A stretch of 17,140 nucleotides of DNA from Phenylobacterium sp. (GTDB lineage Bacteria; Pseudomonadota; Alphaproteobacteria; Caulobacterales; Caulobacteraceae): positions 1 through 17,140 of the forward strand of contig JAQGIJ010000336.1 of the NCBI GenBank assembly GCA_028291285.1, written 5' to 3'. Shown one piece after another: positions 7,332 to 16,569 of this stretch. The stretch's first letter is position 1. Every line of letters starts with the position of its first letter. Both the position numbers and the translations under genes were made by a program. The notes below the pieces were generated by a model. The model saw only the letters and a program-made list of their open reading frames with translations, did not search any database and was not told where the DNA came from.

Positions 7332-8390
7332 TCAGGCCTGTGGCTTGGCGCTTTGGCGGAAGGCGCTGGGCGTGCGGCCGTTCCAGCGGCGGAAGGCGCG
7401 GGTGAAGGCGCGCAGGTCGGAGAAGCCCAGCTCCTCGGAGACCTCGGCCAGCAGCAGGCCCTCGCGGATGCGCGCCTGGGCGCGCTCGTTGAGCAGCTCC
7501 TGCTGCAGGGCGCGGAAGCTCTGGCCGCTGATCGCCAGGCGCCGGCGCAGCGTCGCCACCGAGAGGCCCAGCCGCCGCGCCACCGAGCCCTGGTCGGGCA
7601 GGCCGTCGCGCAGCGCGCGGCGCACCTCGTCCTCGACCGACGGGGTCTCCAGGATCAGCCGCCGGCTCTCGATCAGCTCGAGGATCCGATTGTGGACCGC
7701 CGCGTCGGCGGCCAGCTCCACCGCCGGACGGCCGAGCGGCCGGCTCGCCAGCGCCCCGTCGAAGGCCAGGCCGTAGGCGTCGCGCTCGAACTGCACGGGC
7801 GCAGTCCAGAACCCCAGGGCCGCGGCCCCGCAGCCCTGCGGCGCAGGGCGCTTGGTCATCACCCGCCGCAGCGAGGCCGAGACGTCTGCCTGGGCCAGCT
7901 CGCAGACCGCGGCGTGCACGAAGATCAGCGCCGATTCCAGGGCGAAATGCAGCGCGTCGTCGTCGCGCTCGCGGGTGTAGGGAAAGGCGTCGTCGTGGAT
8001 CGAATAGACCAGCTGGGCGCCGCGCCACTCGACGCGGTTGTAGTCGCCGCCGTGCAGCAGGTTGTAGGTCGCCGCGATCCGCTGCAGCCCCTCGCCGATG
8101 CTGGCCGACGCGCCGGCCCGCGACATCACCAGCTCCACCGCGCCGAACAGGATCGGCCGCTGCGACAGCGAGAAGGTCTCCTCGCCCGCCGTGGAGGCCA
8201 GCCACCGCAGCAGGCGGAAATAGTCCGCCAGCCACACGCCCTCCCCGTCCCCAAGGGTGAGGCCACTGGTCTCGAACGCCCGCCGAAGCTCCGGCCAGGC
8301 GTCCGGCGCGCAGCCGATCAGCCGGGCCACGTCACTGGCCGGGATCGGCAGGCCGGGGTCGGGCGGCAGGAATCGGCGCGGCTCGCGCAT
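7332..8390 (-). CDS. AraC-family transcriptional regulator
   Basis: A 352-residue regulator. The N-terminal 1-235 resembles the arabinose-binding-like effector domain of OruR/ArgR-type AraC proteins (ALIGEGLQRI-style segment at about 97-106, LHFALESALIFVHAAV at 147-162). The C-terminal AraC DNA-binding domain spans about 255-346, with two helix-turn-helices: QGSVARRLGLSVATLRRRL (267-285) and AEVSEELGFSDLRAFTRAFRRWNG (315-338), then RTPSAFR. ATG at 8390 follows AGGGGG closely. It lies 67 nt after katE and 114 nt before the receptor, all on the same strand. By position it most likely activates the receptor-hydrolase-P450 genes in response to their substrate or a derivative. That target is inferred, not shown. 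Confidence 0.93.
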   Translation of the reverse strand: MREPRRFLPPDPGLPIPASDVARLIGCAPDAWPELRRAFETSGLTLGDGEGVWLADYFRLLRWLASTAGEETFSLSQRPILFGAVELVMSRAGASASIGEGLQRIAATYNLLHGGDYNRVEWRGAQLVYSIHDDAFPYTRERDDDALHFALESALIFVHAAVCELAQADVSASLRRVMTKRPAPQGCGAAALGFWTAPVQFERDAYGLAFDGALASRPLGRPAVELAADAAVHNRILELIESRRLILETPSVEDEVRRALRDGLPDQGSVARRLGLSVATLRRRLAISGQSFRALQQELLNERAQARIREGLLLAEVSEELGFSDLRAFTRAFRRWNGRTPSAFRQSAKPQA

Positions 8391-8405
8391 GCCCCCTGGC
8401 TAGCA

Positions 8406-8441
8406 AACCCCGGCGGGGCTGTCGCGCCGCGCAACCGCGAC
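8406..8441 (-). terminator. Two stacked hairpins after katE, possible terminator
   Basis: On the minus strand, directly after the katE stop: GTCGCG (8436-8441), 9-nt loop, CGCGAC (8421-8426), then AGCCCC, loop GCC, GGGGTT (8406-8420) followed by a short TTT. The second hairpin has one G-T wobble. Together they could end the katE transcript before the AraC-type gene. The T tract is weak, so read-through is possible. Confidence 0.35.
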
Positions 8442-8457
8442 GCGAGCCTGCAGCGCC

Positions 8458-10557
<2,100 letters not shown>

Positions 10558-10583
10558 GGCAGGTCTCCCTCTGACGCCCCACG

Positions 10584-10608
10584 AACCGGCGGGGGGCGAT
10601 AAGGTTCA
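10584..10608 (-). promoter_or_regulatory. Possible EcfG-type general stress promoter of katE
   Basis: On the minus strand TGAAC (10604-10608), 16 nt, GGTT (10584-10587). The alphaproteobacterial general-stress sigma factor EcfG/SigT recognises GGAAC-N16/17-CGTT, so this differs at one base in each box. The implied transcription start near 10576 leaves a short leader carrying the AGGGAG site before the katE ATG. The geometry fits, but two mismatches make it a candidate only. Confidence 0.35.
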
Positions 10609-10725
10609 GACCTGGCGGCGCGGCGGCTGCGAAAACCGCCGCCCGGTGCGGGCCGCGCCACGCTCCCCGCTGCCGACAAGGGACTCCCGCGGACCCGCGT
10701 TCGGGCGCAGACTGCGGCCAACAAC

Positions 10726-10736
10726 AGGGAGGAAGG
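10726..10736 (+). promoter_or_regulatory. Ribosome binding site fixing the amidohydrolase start
   Basis: AGGGAGGAAGG with core GGAGG (10728-10732) lies 6 nt before the ATG at 10739. It argues against an in-frame start at 10529, which would overlap katE and add 70 low-complexity, Arg/Pro-rich residues. Confidence 0.85.
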
Positions 10737-10738
10737 CC

Positions 10739-12001
10739 ATGGCCGACGACGCCACCAAACTCGCCAACGCCCAGGACGCCAGGCGCTACTGGCTGGACGG
10801 CGGCAACGCCCCGGGCGGCGAGATCCGCAAGGTCGACTACGCCAAGGAACGCGGCGGCGTGCACCCGCTGTTCCAGGGCATCAAGATCGTCGACACCGAC
10901 ACCCACTTCACCGAACCGCCCGACCTCTTCACCTCGCGCGCGCCGGCCAGGTTCAAGGACAAGGTCCCCTATGTGCGCAACGTCGACGGGGTGGACCGCT
11001 GGGTCTGCCAGGGCCGCGACTTCGGCTCGGTCGGCGGCAACGTCATCGGCAAGGACAACAACAAGCTGCTCGGGCGGCTCGCCTTCCAGACCCTCGCCGA
11101 AGGCCATCCGGGCTCGCACCTCGTGCAGCCCCGCCTCCAGGCGATGGACGACATGGGGATCTACGCCCAGGTCTGTTACCAGAACGCCGGCGTTACCCAG
11201 GCGGGCTCTCTGATCGCGCTGGAGGACGACGACCTCGCGGTCAGCATCCTGCAGATGTACAACGACGCGGCGGCCGAGCGTCAGGCGGAGTCCGGCCAGC
11301 GGATCTTCACGCTCGCCCACCTGCCGATCTGGAACAAGGCGGCGCTGGAGGCCGAGGCGCGGCGCTGCCTGGACATGCAGATCAAGGGCTTCGTCCTGCC
11401 CGACGTGCCCGAGCGCTACGGCCTGCCCGGCTTCCTGGACGCCTACTGGGCGCCTTTCCTGGAGATGTGCGAAGCCACCGGCACGCCGATCAACTTCCAC
11501 CTGAACAGCGCCGTCGATCCGAGCGCGCTGGTATGGCGCAACATGGGCTTCGAGCGGAACCTGGCGGTGGGCTCGATCATGATGTTCCTCGGCAATGCAG
11601 CGACGCTGGGCAACTGGATGGTTTCGGGCGCCCTCGACGTCTATCCGAAGCTGAAAATCGGCCTGATCGAGAGCGGCGCGGGGTGGATCCCCTTCATGCT
11701 GGAGGCGCTCGAGCACCAGTTCGACGAGATGCTGCCGAAGGGCGCCGTCGCGAAGCGGCCGTGGGAGTACTTCAAGCAGAACTTCTGGTGCACCTACTGG
11801 TTCGAGACCATCGGGCCGCGCGACCTGCTGGAGACCATCGGCGTCGACAAGGTGATGTTCGAGACCGACTTCCCGCACCCGACCTCGCTCTATCCGGGCG
11901 TCCAGGCGCACCTCGCCAAGACCCTAGGCGGCCACAGCTACGAGGTCCGCAAGCAGGTCCTCGAGGGCAATCCCGTCGCGCTCTACAACCTGCCGTTCTG
12001 A
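10739..12001 (+). CDS. Metal-dependent amidohydrolase family protein (amidohydrolase_2)
   Basis: A 420-residue TIM-barrel protein of the amidohydrolase_2 (ACMSD-related) family. Seen: the strand-1 metal motif D54-T-H56-F-T-E59-P (the DxHxxEP variant of HxH), INFHL with His254 at the strand-5 position, KIGLIESGAGW (306-316) and the strand-8 FETDFPHP with Asp377. Family members hydrolyse or decarboxylate cyclic and aromatic carboxylates using one divalent metal; the actual substrate is unknown. There is no signal peptide, so it is cytoplasmic. Residues 1-45 form an extra N-terminal segment before the barrel. It is transcribed divergently from katE across 181 nt and is convergent with the MFS gene. 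A place in the local catabolic pathway is inferred from neighbouring P450, acyl-CoA dehydrogenase and GST genes. Confidence 0.92.
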   Translation: MADDATKLANAQDARRYWLDGGNAPGGEIRKVDYAKERGGVHPLFQGIKIVDTDTHFTEPPDLFTSRAPARFKDKVPYVRNVDGVDRWVCQGRDFGSVGGNVIGKDNNKLLGRLAFQTLAEGHPGSHLVQPRLQAMDDMGIYAQVCYQNAGVTQAGSLIALEDDDLAVSILQMYNDAAAERQAESGQRIFTLAHLPIWNKAALEAEARRCLDMQIKGFVLPDVPERYGLPGFLDAYWAPFLEMCEATGTPINFHLNSAVDPSALVWRNMGFERNLAVGSIMMFLGNAATLGNWMVSGALDVYPKLKIGLIESGAGWIPFMLEALEHQFDEMLPKGAVAKRPWEYFKQNFWCTYWFETIGPRDLLETIGVDKVMFETDFPHPTSLYPGVQAHLAKTLGGHSYEVRKQVLEGNPVALYNLPF

Positions 12002-12012
12002 GCTGAGGCGCG

Positions 12013-12036
12013 GCCGGCGTCGGTAACGACGCCGGC
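12013..12036. terminator. Perfect 10-bp hairpin with GTAA loop between convergent genes
   Basis: GCCGGCGTCG (12013-12022), loop GTAA, CGACGCCGGC (12027-12036). It sits in the 43-nt space between the amidohydrolase stop (12001) and the MFS stop (12045). In plus-strand RNA the loop GUAA is a GNRA tetraloop, which makes the stem very stable. No T tract follows on either strand. It is most likely a bidirectional transcription end signal. Confidence 0.7.
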
Positions 12037-12044
12037 TCGCCGGC

Positions 12045-13358
12045 TCACGCCGCCGGCGCGGCCCTGCGGCTCTTTCGCAGCAGCCAGGCGCCAGTGAGCA
12101 GCAAGGCCACGACCAGAGCGTAGAGGCCGACCACATTGGCCATGCCGTAGCGGATCGCCTTGCCGCCGCCGAAGCGATCCGAGATCAAGCCGATCAGCAG
12201 CGGCCCGATCACGAAGCCGAACAGGTTGGTGATCAGCTGCACGACGGACATCATCGTGCCGCGCATCCTGGGCGGGGTGTGGGCGATCAGCACCGGATAG
12301 GTCATCGCGGGGTAGCCGTTGCGCAGGAACTCGCCGACGAGAAAACCGCACAGCGCCACCGGAAAGATGGGGGCGAACAGCCAGGTCATTCCGGCGACCA
12401 CGGCGATGACGGCGGAGATGGCCATCGCCGTCACCGGCGCGGTCGGCTCGCGCGCCGCCAGGCGGTCGGCGATGGCCCCGTAGAACAGCGGCGAGGACAT
12501 CCCGGCGACCCCGCCGGCGAGCCCGAGCAGGAGCGCCACCTGCTTGAGCGGCATGTCCCAGACCCGGACGAAGAAGGACGAGGCCCAGGCGATCAGGCCG
12601 ATGGAGATCAACCCCAGGAGCGCGCTGGCGACCATGACGCAGAGCAGGCCCGGCTGGCCGACCAGGAACCGGGCGACCTCGCCCAGGGAGTGCGGGGTCG
12701 CAGCCGCGCCCTCGCCAGCGGTCTCGCGCGGCGGAGTCTTGACGGTCAGGAACAGCAGCGCCGCGATGATCAGGCCGGGGATGCCGGCCAGGAACAGGGC
12801 CGCGCGCCAGCCGTGCTCGGCGGCCACCCAGCCGCCGACGACGGTGGAGACCAGGCCCCCCAGCGGCACGCCCACGTAGAGGATACCGGTGGCCAGCGCC
12901 CGCCGGTTCACCGGGAAGATGTCGGCGAGCAGCGGCAGGATCACGGGGGCGGCCCCGGACTCCGCCGCGCCGACGGCGACGCGGGTCAGCGCCAGCTGCG
13001 CGAAGTTGCGCGTGAAGCCGCCGAGCGCCGTGCACGCGCTCCACGCCACCAGGATCGCGGCGAGGAAGTTGCGCCGGTTCGTGCGGTCGCTGAAGTAGCC
13101 CATCGGCAGGACCGTCAGCGCAAAGGCGATCCCGAACCCGGTGCCAGTGAACAGCGCGAGCTGGGCGTCCTTGAGGTGGAACTCGCGCCGGACCGGCTCC
13201 ACGAGGATGTTGGGCATCGCCCGGTCCATGGCGTGGGCGGCGTAGGCCAGAGTCAGCAGGCCCAGAGTGTACCAGCGGTAGGCGCCGCCATAGGCGGACG
13301 CCCGCTCCCCCGAACTCTCCTCCGCCGGGGCAGCGGCCGCAGGGTGCGGAACCTCCAT
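12045..13358 (-). CDS. MFS transporter
   Basis: A 437-residue inner-membrane major facilitator protein with about 12 hydrophobic segments. After a soluble 25-residue N-terminus, TM1 carries MDR (44-46), as in spinster/anion:cation symporter-like members. Motif A is GYFSDRTNRRN (87-97) between TM2 and TM3, and TM4 has R126 and E133. A central loop (about residues 210-225, PPRETAGEGAAATP) separates the two halves. It is the last gene of the operon; its ATG at 13358 is one nucleotide after the acyl-CoA dehydrogenase stop and has only a weak ribosome site, which suggests translational coupling. Inference: uptake of an organic acid-type substrate or export of a product of the operon. Direction and substrate are not readable. 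Confidence 0.93.
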   Translation of the reverse strand: MEVPHPAAAAPAEESSGERASAYGGAYRWYTLGLLTLAYAAHAMDRAMPNILVEPVRREFHLKDAQLALFTGTGFGIAFALTVLPMGYFSDRTNRRNFLAAILVAWSACTALGGFTRNFAQLALTRVAVGAAESGAAPVILPLLADIFPVNRRALATGILYVGVPLGGLVSTVVGGWVAAEHGWRAALFLAGIPGLIIAALLFLTVKTPPRETAGEGAAATPHSLGEVARFLVGQPGLLCVMVASALLGLISIGLIAWASSFFVRVWDMPLKQVALLLGLAGGVAGMSSPLFYGAIADRLAAREPTAPVTAMAISAVIAVVAGMTWLFAPIFPVALCGFLVGEFLRNGYPAMTYPVLIAHTPPRMRGTMMSVVQLITNLFGFVIGPLLIGLISDRFGGGKAIRYGMANVVGLYALVVALLLTGAWLLRKSRRAAPAA

Positions 13359-13359
13359 C

Positions 13360-14595
13360 TCAGGCTTGCGTCCTGTCCGGCAGCCCCAGGATCCGCTTTG
13401 AGACGATGTTGTTCTGCACTTCCTGGCTACCCCCGTAGATGGTCGTGGCCTTGCCCGCGAGCCAGCCTCGCACGGCGGCGAGTTCGGCTTCGGTGAACGC
13501 TTCGCCGTCCCAGCCCAGGCCCTGCTGGCCCAGGATCTCCAGGGTCAGCTCGGCGCGCACCTGCCCCACCTGGGTGCCGGCGTTCTTCATGATCGAGCTG
13601 GCGGCCGAGGGACCGGTGTTCGACTTGGCCTCGAGCGCCGTGCGCTGGGCGGTGAGCTGGAAGGCGCGGCTGTCCATCTCGTTCCGGACGATGCGCATGC
13701 GCAGGTCGGCGTCGGCGATCCGGCCCGCCTGGTCCACGCCGGCATAGCGCTTGGCGAGCTCCGGCAGCGTCGGGCCCGGCGTTGCGCCGCCGCCCGCGCC
13801 CGGCAGGGTCGAGATCGAGGAGCGCTCGTGCTGCAGCAGCCGCTTGGCAATCTCCCAGCCGCCGTTGAGCGGGCCGACGAGATTCGCCTTCGGCACCTTC
13901 ACGTCGGTGAGGAAGGTCTCGCAGAACGGCGAATTGCCGGAGATCAGCTGGATCGGCCGGACCTCGATGCCCGGCGTCTTCATGTCGAAGATCAGGAAGG
14001 AAATGCCGGCGTGCTTCTTGGTGGGATCGGTGCGCACTAGGCAGAAGCACCAGTCGGCGTACTGCGCTCCGCTGGTCCAGACCTTCTGGCCGTTCACCAG
14101 CCAGTGGTCGCCCTTGTCCTCCGCACGGCACTGCAGCGACGCCAGGTCCGAGCCCGCGCCCGGCTCGGAGAATCCCTGGCACCACCAGGTCTCGCCGCGC
14201 ACGATCGGCGGGATGTGCTCCCGCTTCTGCGCCTCGGTCCCGTATTCGAGGAGCGTGGGCCCGAACATCAGGACGCCCATGCCGCCGATGGGATTGTAGG
14301 CGCCCAGCCGGGCCATCTCCTGCTGAACTACGCGGGCCTGGGCGGGCGAAAGGCCGCCGCCGCCATACCGGCTGGGCCAGGTGGGCGTGCCCCAGCCCTT
14401 CTCGCCGATGGCGCGGCGCCAGGCGTCCTGCTCGGGCGAGAGCCGCGTCGCCGCCTCCGTCGAGGTGGGGCTCAGCCGGTTCTTCAGGGCCGGCGGGAAA
14501 TGGGCCTCCAGCCAGGCCCGCGCCTCGGCGCGGAAAGCGTCCAGGTCGGCGGGCGCGTCGGCGTCGGTCGGCCGTTCGAGCATCTGCTCGGACAT
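13360..14595 (-). CDS. Acyl-CoA dehydrogenase family protein (FadE-like)
   Basis: A 411-residue FAD flavoenzyme that introduces an alpha,beta double bond into an acyl-CoA, passing electrons to ETF. Domains: N-terminal helical (about 17-135), middle beta with CQGFSEPGAGSDLASL (139-153) and VNGQKVWTSGAQYADWCF (167-184), C-terminal helical (from about 245) with TTIYGGSQEVQNNIVSKRILGLP (384-406). The MCAD Glu376 position is Gly388, while the residue before the conserved Arg in helix G (MCAD Thr255) is Glu257 (QHERSS, codon 13825-13827). This is the arrangement of LCAD and isovaleryl-CoA dehydrogenase, so the enzyme should be active with Glu257 as base. A GA/P-rich insert lies at about 264-277. 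ATG at 14595 has GAGGGAG upstream; it starts 14 nt after the preceding gene. Inference: beta-oxidation step on a branched or cyclic acyl-CoA. Confidence 0.95.
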   Translation of the reverse strand: MSEQMLERPTDADAPADLDAFRAEARAWLEAHFPPALKNRLSPTSTEAATRLSPEQDAWRRAIGEKGWGTPTWPSRYGGGGLSPAQARVVQQEMARLGAYNPIGGMGVLMFGPTLLEYGTEAQKREHIPPIVRGETWWCQGFSEPGAGSDLASLQCRAEDKGDHWLVNGQKVWTSGAQYADWCFCLVRTDPTKKHAGISFLIFDMKTPGIEVRPIQLISGNSPFCETFLTDVKVPKANLVGPLNGGWEIAKRLLQHERSSISTLPGAGGGATPGPTLPELAKRYAGVDQAGRIADADLRMRIVRNEMDSRAFQLTAQRTALEAKSNTGPSAASSIMKNAGTQVGQVRAELTLEILGQQGLGWDGEAFTEAELAAVRGWLAGKATTIYGGSQEVQNNIVSKRILGLPDRTQA

Positions 14596-14609
14596 CGGCG
14601 TCTACTCCC

Positions 14610-15260
14610 TCAGGCGGTGGCGGCCAGTTGCGCCTGGCGTCGGCGGACGGCGTCTTCGACCAACATGACACGGTCGTTGCCGAAGTACATGTCATCGCCA
14701 TCCACAAAGAAGGTGGGCGAGCCGAAGCCGCCGCGGTCCATCAGCTCGTTGGTGTTGTCCCAAAGCCTGGCCTTGAGCTCCGGCGTGGCGATCTCGCGCA
14801 GCACCATCTCGGCGTCGACGCCCGCGCGGTCACAGACAGCGGTCAGCACCTCGTCCTTCGCCAGGTCCTGGCCATGGATCCACAGCGCCTCGAAGGCCGC
14901 GCGCGCGAAGGGCACGAGCTTGCCCAGCGGCTGGACCACGAGGCAGGCCCGCATGCACTTCACCGCGTTGACGGGATGCCCGCAGGCTGGCGGGTGGTTG
15001 ATCACCAGGCCCGACCAGCGCGCCCAGTCCTGCATGTCCTTGATCGTATAGGCGGCCTTCAGCGGCACCGGCGGGTTCTCGCGGTTGGCGTAGACTACCT
15101 GGTTCACCTTGTTGAAGACGCCGCCGACGATGATCGGCTTCCACTCGATGGGCACGCCCAGCCGCTCGGCCACCGGCTGGATGTTGTGGAAGCCCATGTA
15201 GGTCCACGGGCTGGAGCAGTCGAAGAAGCATTCCAGTCGCACGGGGCGCGCGTCGCTCAT
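14610..15260 (-). CDS. 2-hydroxychromene-2-carboxylate isomerase / DsbA-like (kappa GST) family protein
   Basis: A 216-residue thioredoxin-fold protein of the DsbA/kappa-GST family. The N-terminal FFDCSSPWTYMG (12-23) places Ser17 where family members carry the glutathione-activating Ser, and the cis-Pro loop is GSPTFFVDG (180-188), followed by MYFGNDR (191-197). The helical insertion lies at about 60-165. There is no CxxC, so it is not a disulfide oxidoreductase. Known members isomerise 2-hydroxychromene-2-carboxylate in naphthalene breakdown with glutathione; relatives act on other substrates. The ATG at 15260 overlaps the GST stop as ATGA, so the two proteins are translationally coupled. 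Paired with a GST, it suggests glutathione-dependent isomerisation or conjugate handling. The exact reaction is not known. Confidence 0.9.
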   Translation of the reverse strand: MSDARPVRLECFFDCSSPWTYMGFHNIQPVAERLGVPIEWKPIIVGGVFNKVNQVVYANRENPPVPLKAAYTIKDMQDWARWSGLVINHPPACGHPVNAVKCMRACLVVQPLGKLVPFARAAFEALWIHGQDLAKDEVLTAVCDRAGVDAEMVLREIATPELKARLWDNTNELMDRGGFGSPTFFVDGDDMYFGNDRVMLVEDAVRRRQAQLAATA

Positions 15261-16003
15261 TTCGTCTCCTCCCGATCGGCGCCGGTGCCGATGCCGAACA
15301 TCTTCCTGCGCATCTCAGGCGTCGCCGCCGGCGCGTTCGTGAAGATATCCTGGCCCACCGCGAGCCCGCGTTGAAGGGCCTCGCGGCCGCGCAGCTCGGC
15401 GAACCAGCGCTTCACGTCGGGCCAGTCGTCGAGGGTGAAGCCCTGCGCCTTATGTGTCATCACCCAGGGGAAGCAGGCCATGTCGGCGATGCCGTACTCG
15501 GGGCCCGCCACATAGGCGCCGGTGCGCGCGAGCTGCCGGTCGAGCACGCTGTAGAGCCGCTTGGCCTCGCCGCGGAAGCGGTCGATGGCGTAGGGGATCT
15601 TGTCCTCGGCATAGAGGCGGAAGTGGCCGTGCTGGCCGAGCATCGGCCCCAGCCCCGCCATCTGCCACATCACCCACTGGATCGCGGCGTATCGCCCCGC
15701 CAGGTCCTGCGGCAGGAACCTCCCGGTCTTCTCGGCCAGATAGAGCAGGATCGCCCCGCTCTCGAAGATCGCCAGCGGCGCCCCGCCGCCCGCCGGCGCA
15801 TGGTCGATCATCGCCGGGATGCGGTTGTTGGGGCTGACCTCCAGGAAGTCCGGCTGGAACTGGTCGCCCTGCGACAGGAGAATCGGCCGGATGGCGTACG
15901 GCAGCCCGCACTCCTCCAGCATGATGGTCACCTTCCAGCAGTTGGGCGTGGGCCCGTAGAGGACCTCGAGGCCTTTCGGCCGGGCAGGTTCGGCGCTGGT
16001 CAT
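15257..16003 (-). CDS. Glutathione S-transferase, nu-class-like (YfcG/YghU)
   Basis: A 248-residue cytosolic GST. The N-terminal thioredoxin domain (about 12-95) has YGPTPNCWKVTIML (16-29), NNRIPAMID with cis-Pro63, and the glutathione-binding E81-S82-G motif (FESGAILLYLAE). The C-terminal helical domain has WVMWQMAGLGPMLGQHGHF (110-128), typical of YfcG/YghU nu-class enzymes, and GIADMACFPWV (171-181). The start at 16003 is supported by a strong AAGGAGGAGGG site; an in-frame start at 16204 would overlap the upstream gene and add 67 Arg/Gly-rich residues with no domain. The nu class is known for disulfide-bond reductase and peroxidase activity using two glutathiones. Its stop overlaps the next gene's start (ATGA). 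Inference: conjugation, reductive cleavage or peroxide removal in the operon's pathway. Confidence 0.93.
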   Translation of the reverse strand: MTSAEPARPKGLEVLYGPTPNCWKVTIMLEECGLPYAIRPILLSQGDQFQPDFLEVSPNNRIPAMIDHAPAGGGAPLAIFESGAILLYLAEKTGRFLPQDLAGRYAAIQWVMWQMAGLGPMLGQHGHFRLYAEDKIPYAIDRFRGEAKRLYSVLDRQLARTGAYVAGPEYGIADMACFPWVMTHKAQGFTLDDWPDVKRWFAELRGREALQRGLAVGQDIFTNAPAATPEMRRKMFGIGTGADREETK

Positions 16004-16010
16004 CGGCGGC

Positions 16011-16021
16011 CCCTCCTCCTT
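16011..16021 (-). promoter_or_regulatory. Ribosome binding site fixing the GST start
   Basis: On the minus strand AAGGAGGAGGG lies 7 nt before the ATG at 16003, a near-ideal Shine-Dalgarno sequence that selects this start over the longer open frame. Confidence 0.85.
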
Positions 16022-16044
16022 GGGCTCTTCTGGTTCTAGGCGAC

Positions 16045-16569
16045 CTAGCGCGGCCGGGTCATCGCGCCGGGCCGGAAGAAGATCACCAGGCGGGCGACCT
16101 TGCCATCGGGCCGCACCGTGAAATGGTCGATGGCCACCAGGTGGTAGGCGGCCGGATCGCCGGGCCGCTCGCCCGGTCGCTGGCCGGCGAGCTCCATGAT
16201 GCACTCGCTGCCCTTGTCGATGAAGCTCAGCGGGACGGCGCCGCCCTGGTGCACCGAATTGTAGAAGGTCGCGATTTCCGCAGGTCCGCGCAGCACCCGG
16301 TTCTCGACGCCGACGAACTCGCCGTCGGGCGCGAACAGCGCGGGCACCTTGGAGGCCTGATCGCTCCCGATGAAATTCACGTAGCGGCTGGCGGCCTCAC
16401 AGGACGAGCCTGGCCGCGGCTGGGCGGCGGGCGGCGTGCCGGCGAACACCACCGCGGTCGGCCAGCGCCCCTGCTGCGCCGGCGGCCTGGCCTCGGCTGA
16501 GGCGGCGAGCCCCAGCGCCGCCAGCACGGCGGCAGCGGCCGGCCAGTTCCAACGTCGCATCCGGTTCAT
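16045..16569 (-). CDS. Exported SnoaL-like (NTF2-fold) protein
   Basis: A 174-residue protein. Residues 1-28 look like a cleavable signal peptide (MNRMRRWNW, hydrophobic Ala/Leu stretch, then ASAEA). The rest resembles the SnoaL/NTF2-like fold: CEAASRYVNFIGSDQASKVPALFAPDGEFVG, a GPAEIATFYNSVHQ helix, and terminal strands AAYHLVAIDHFTVRPDGKVARLVIFFRPG. The fold is used by isomerases, hydrolases and binding proteins; no catalytic set can be assigned. The start at 16569 has GAGGAG 5 nt upstream and forms an ATGA overlap with the regulator stop. A second ATG at 16560 is less well placed. A periplasmic place is unusual in an operon whose other enzymes are cytoplasmic, so it may bind or pre-process an incoming substrate. 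Confidence 0.82.
   Translation of the reverse strand: MNRMRRWNWPAAAAVLAALGLAASAEARPPAQQGRWPTAVVFAGTPPAAQPRPGSSCEAASRYVNFIGSDQASKVPALFAPDGEFVGVENRVLRGPAEIATFYNSVHQGGAVPLSFIDKGSECIMELAGQRPGERPGDPAAYHLVAIDHFTVRPDGKVARLVIFFRPGAMTRPR

Noticed and set aside
12279..13496. A 405-codon open frame on the plus strand opposite the MFS gene
   Set aside because: Arg/Gly/Gln/His-rich product with no domain; a shadow of the transporter coding sequence.
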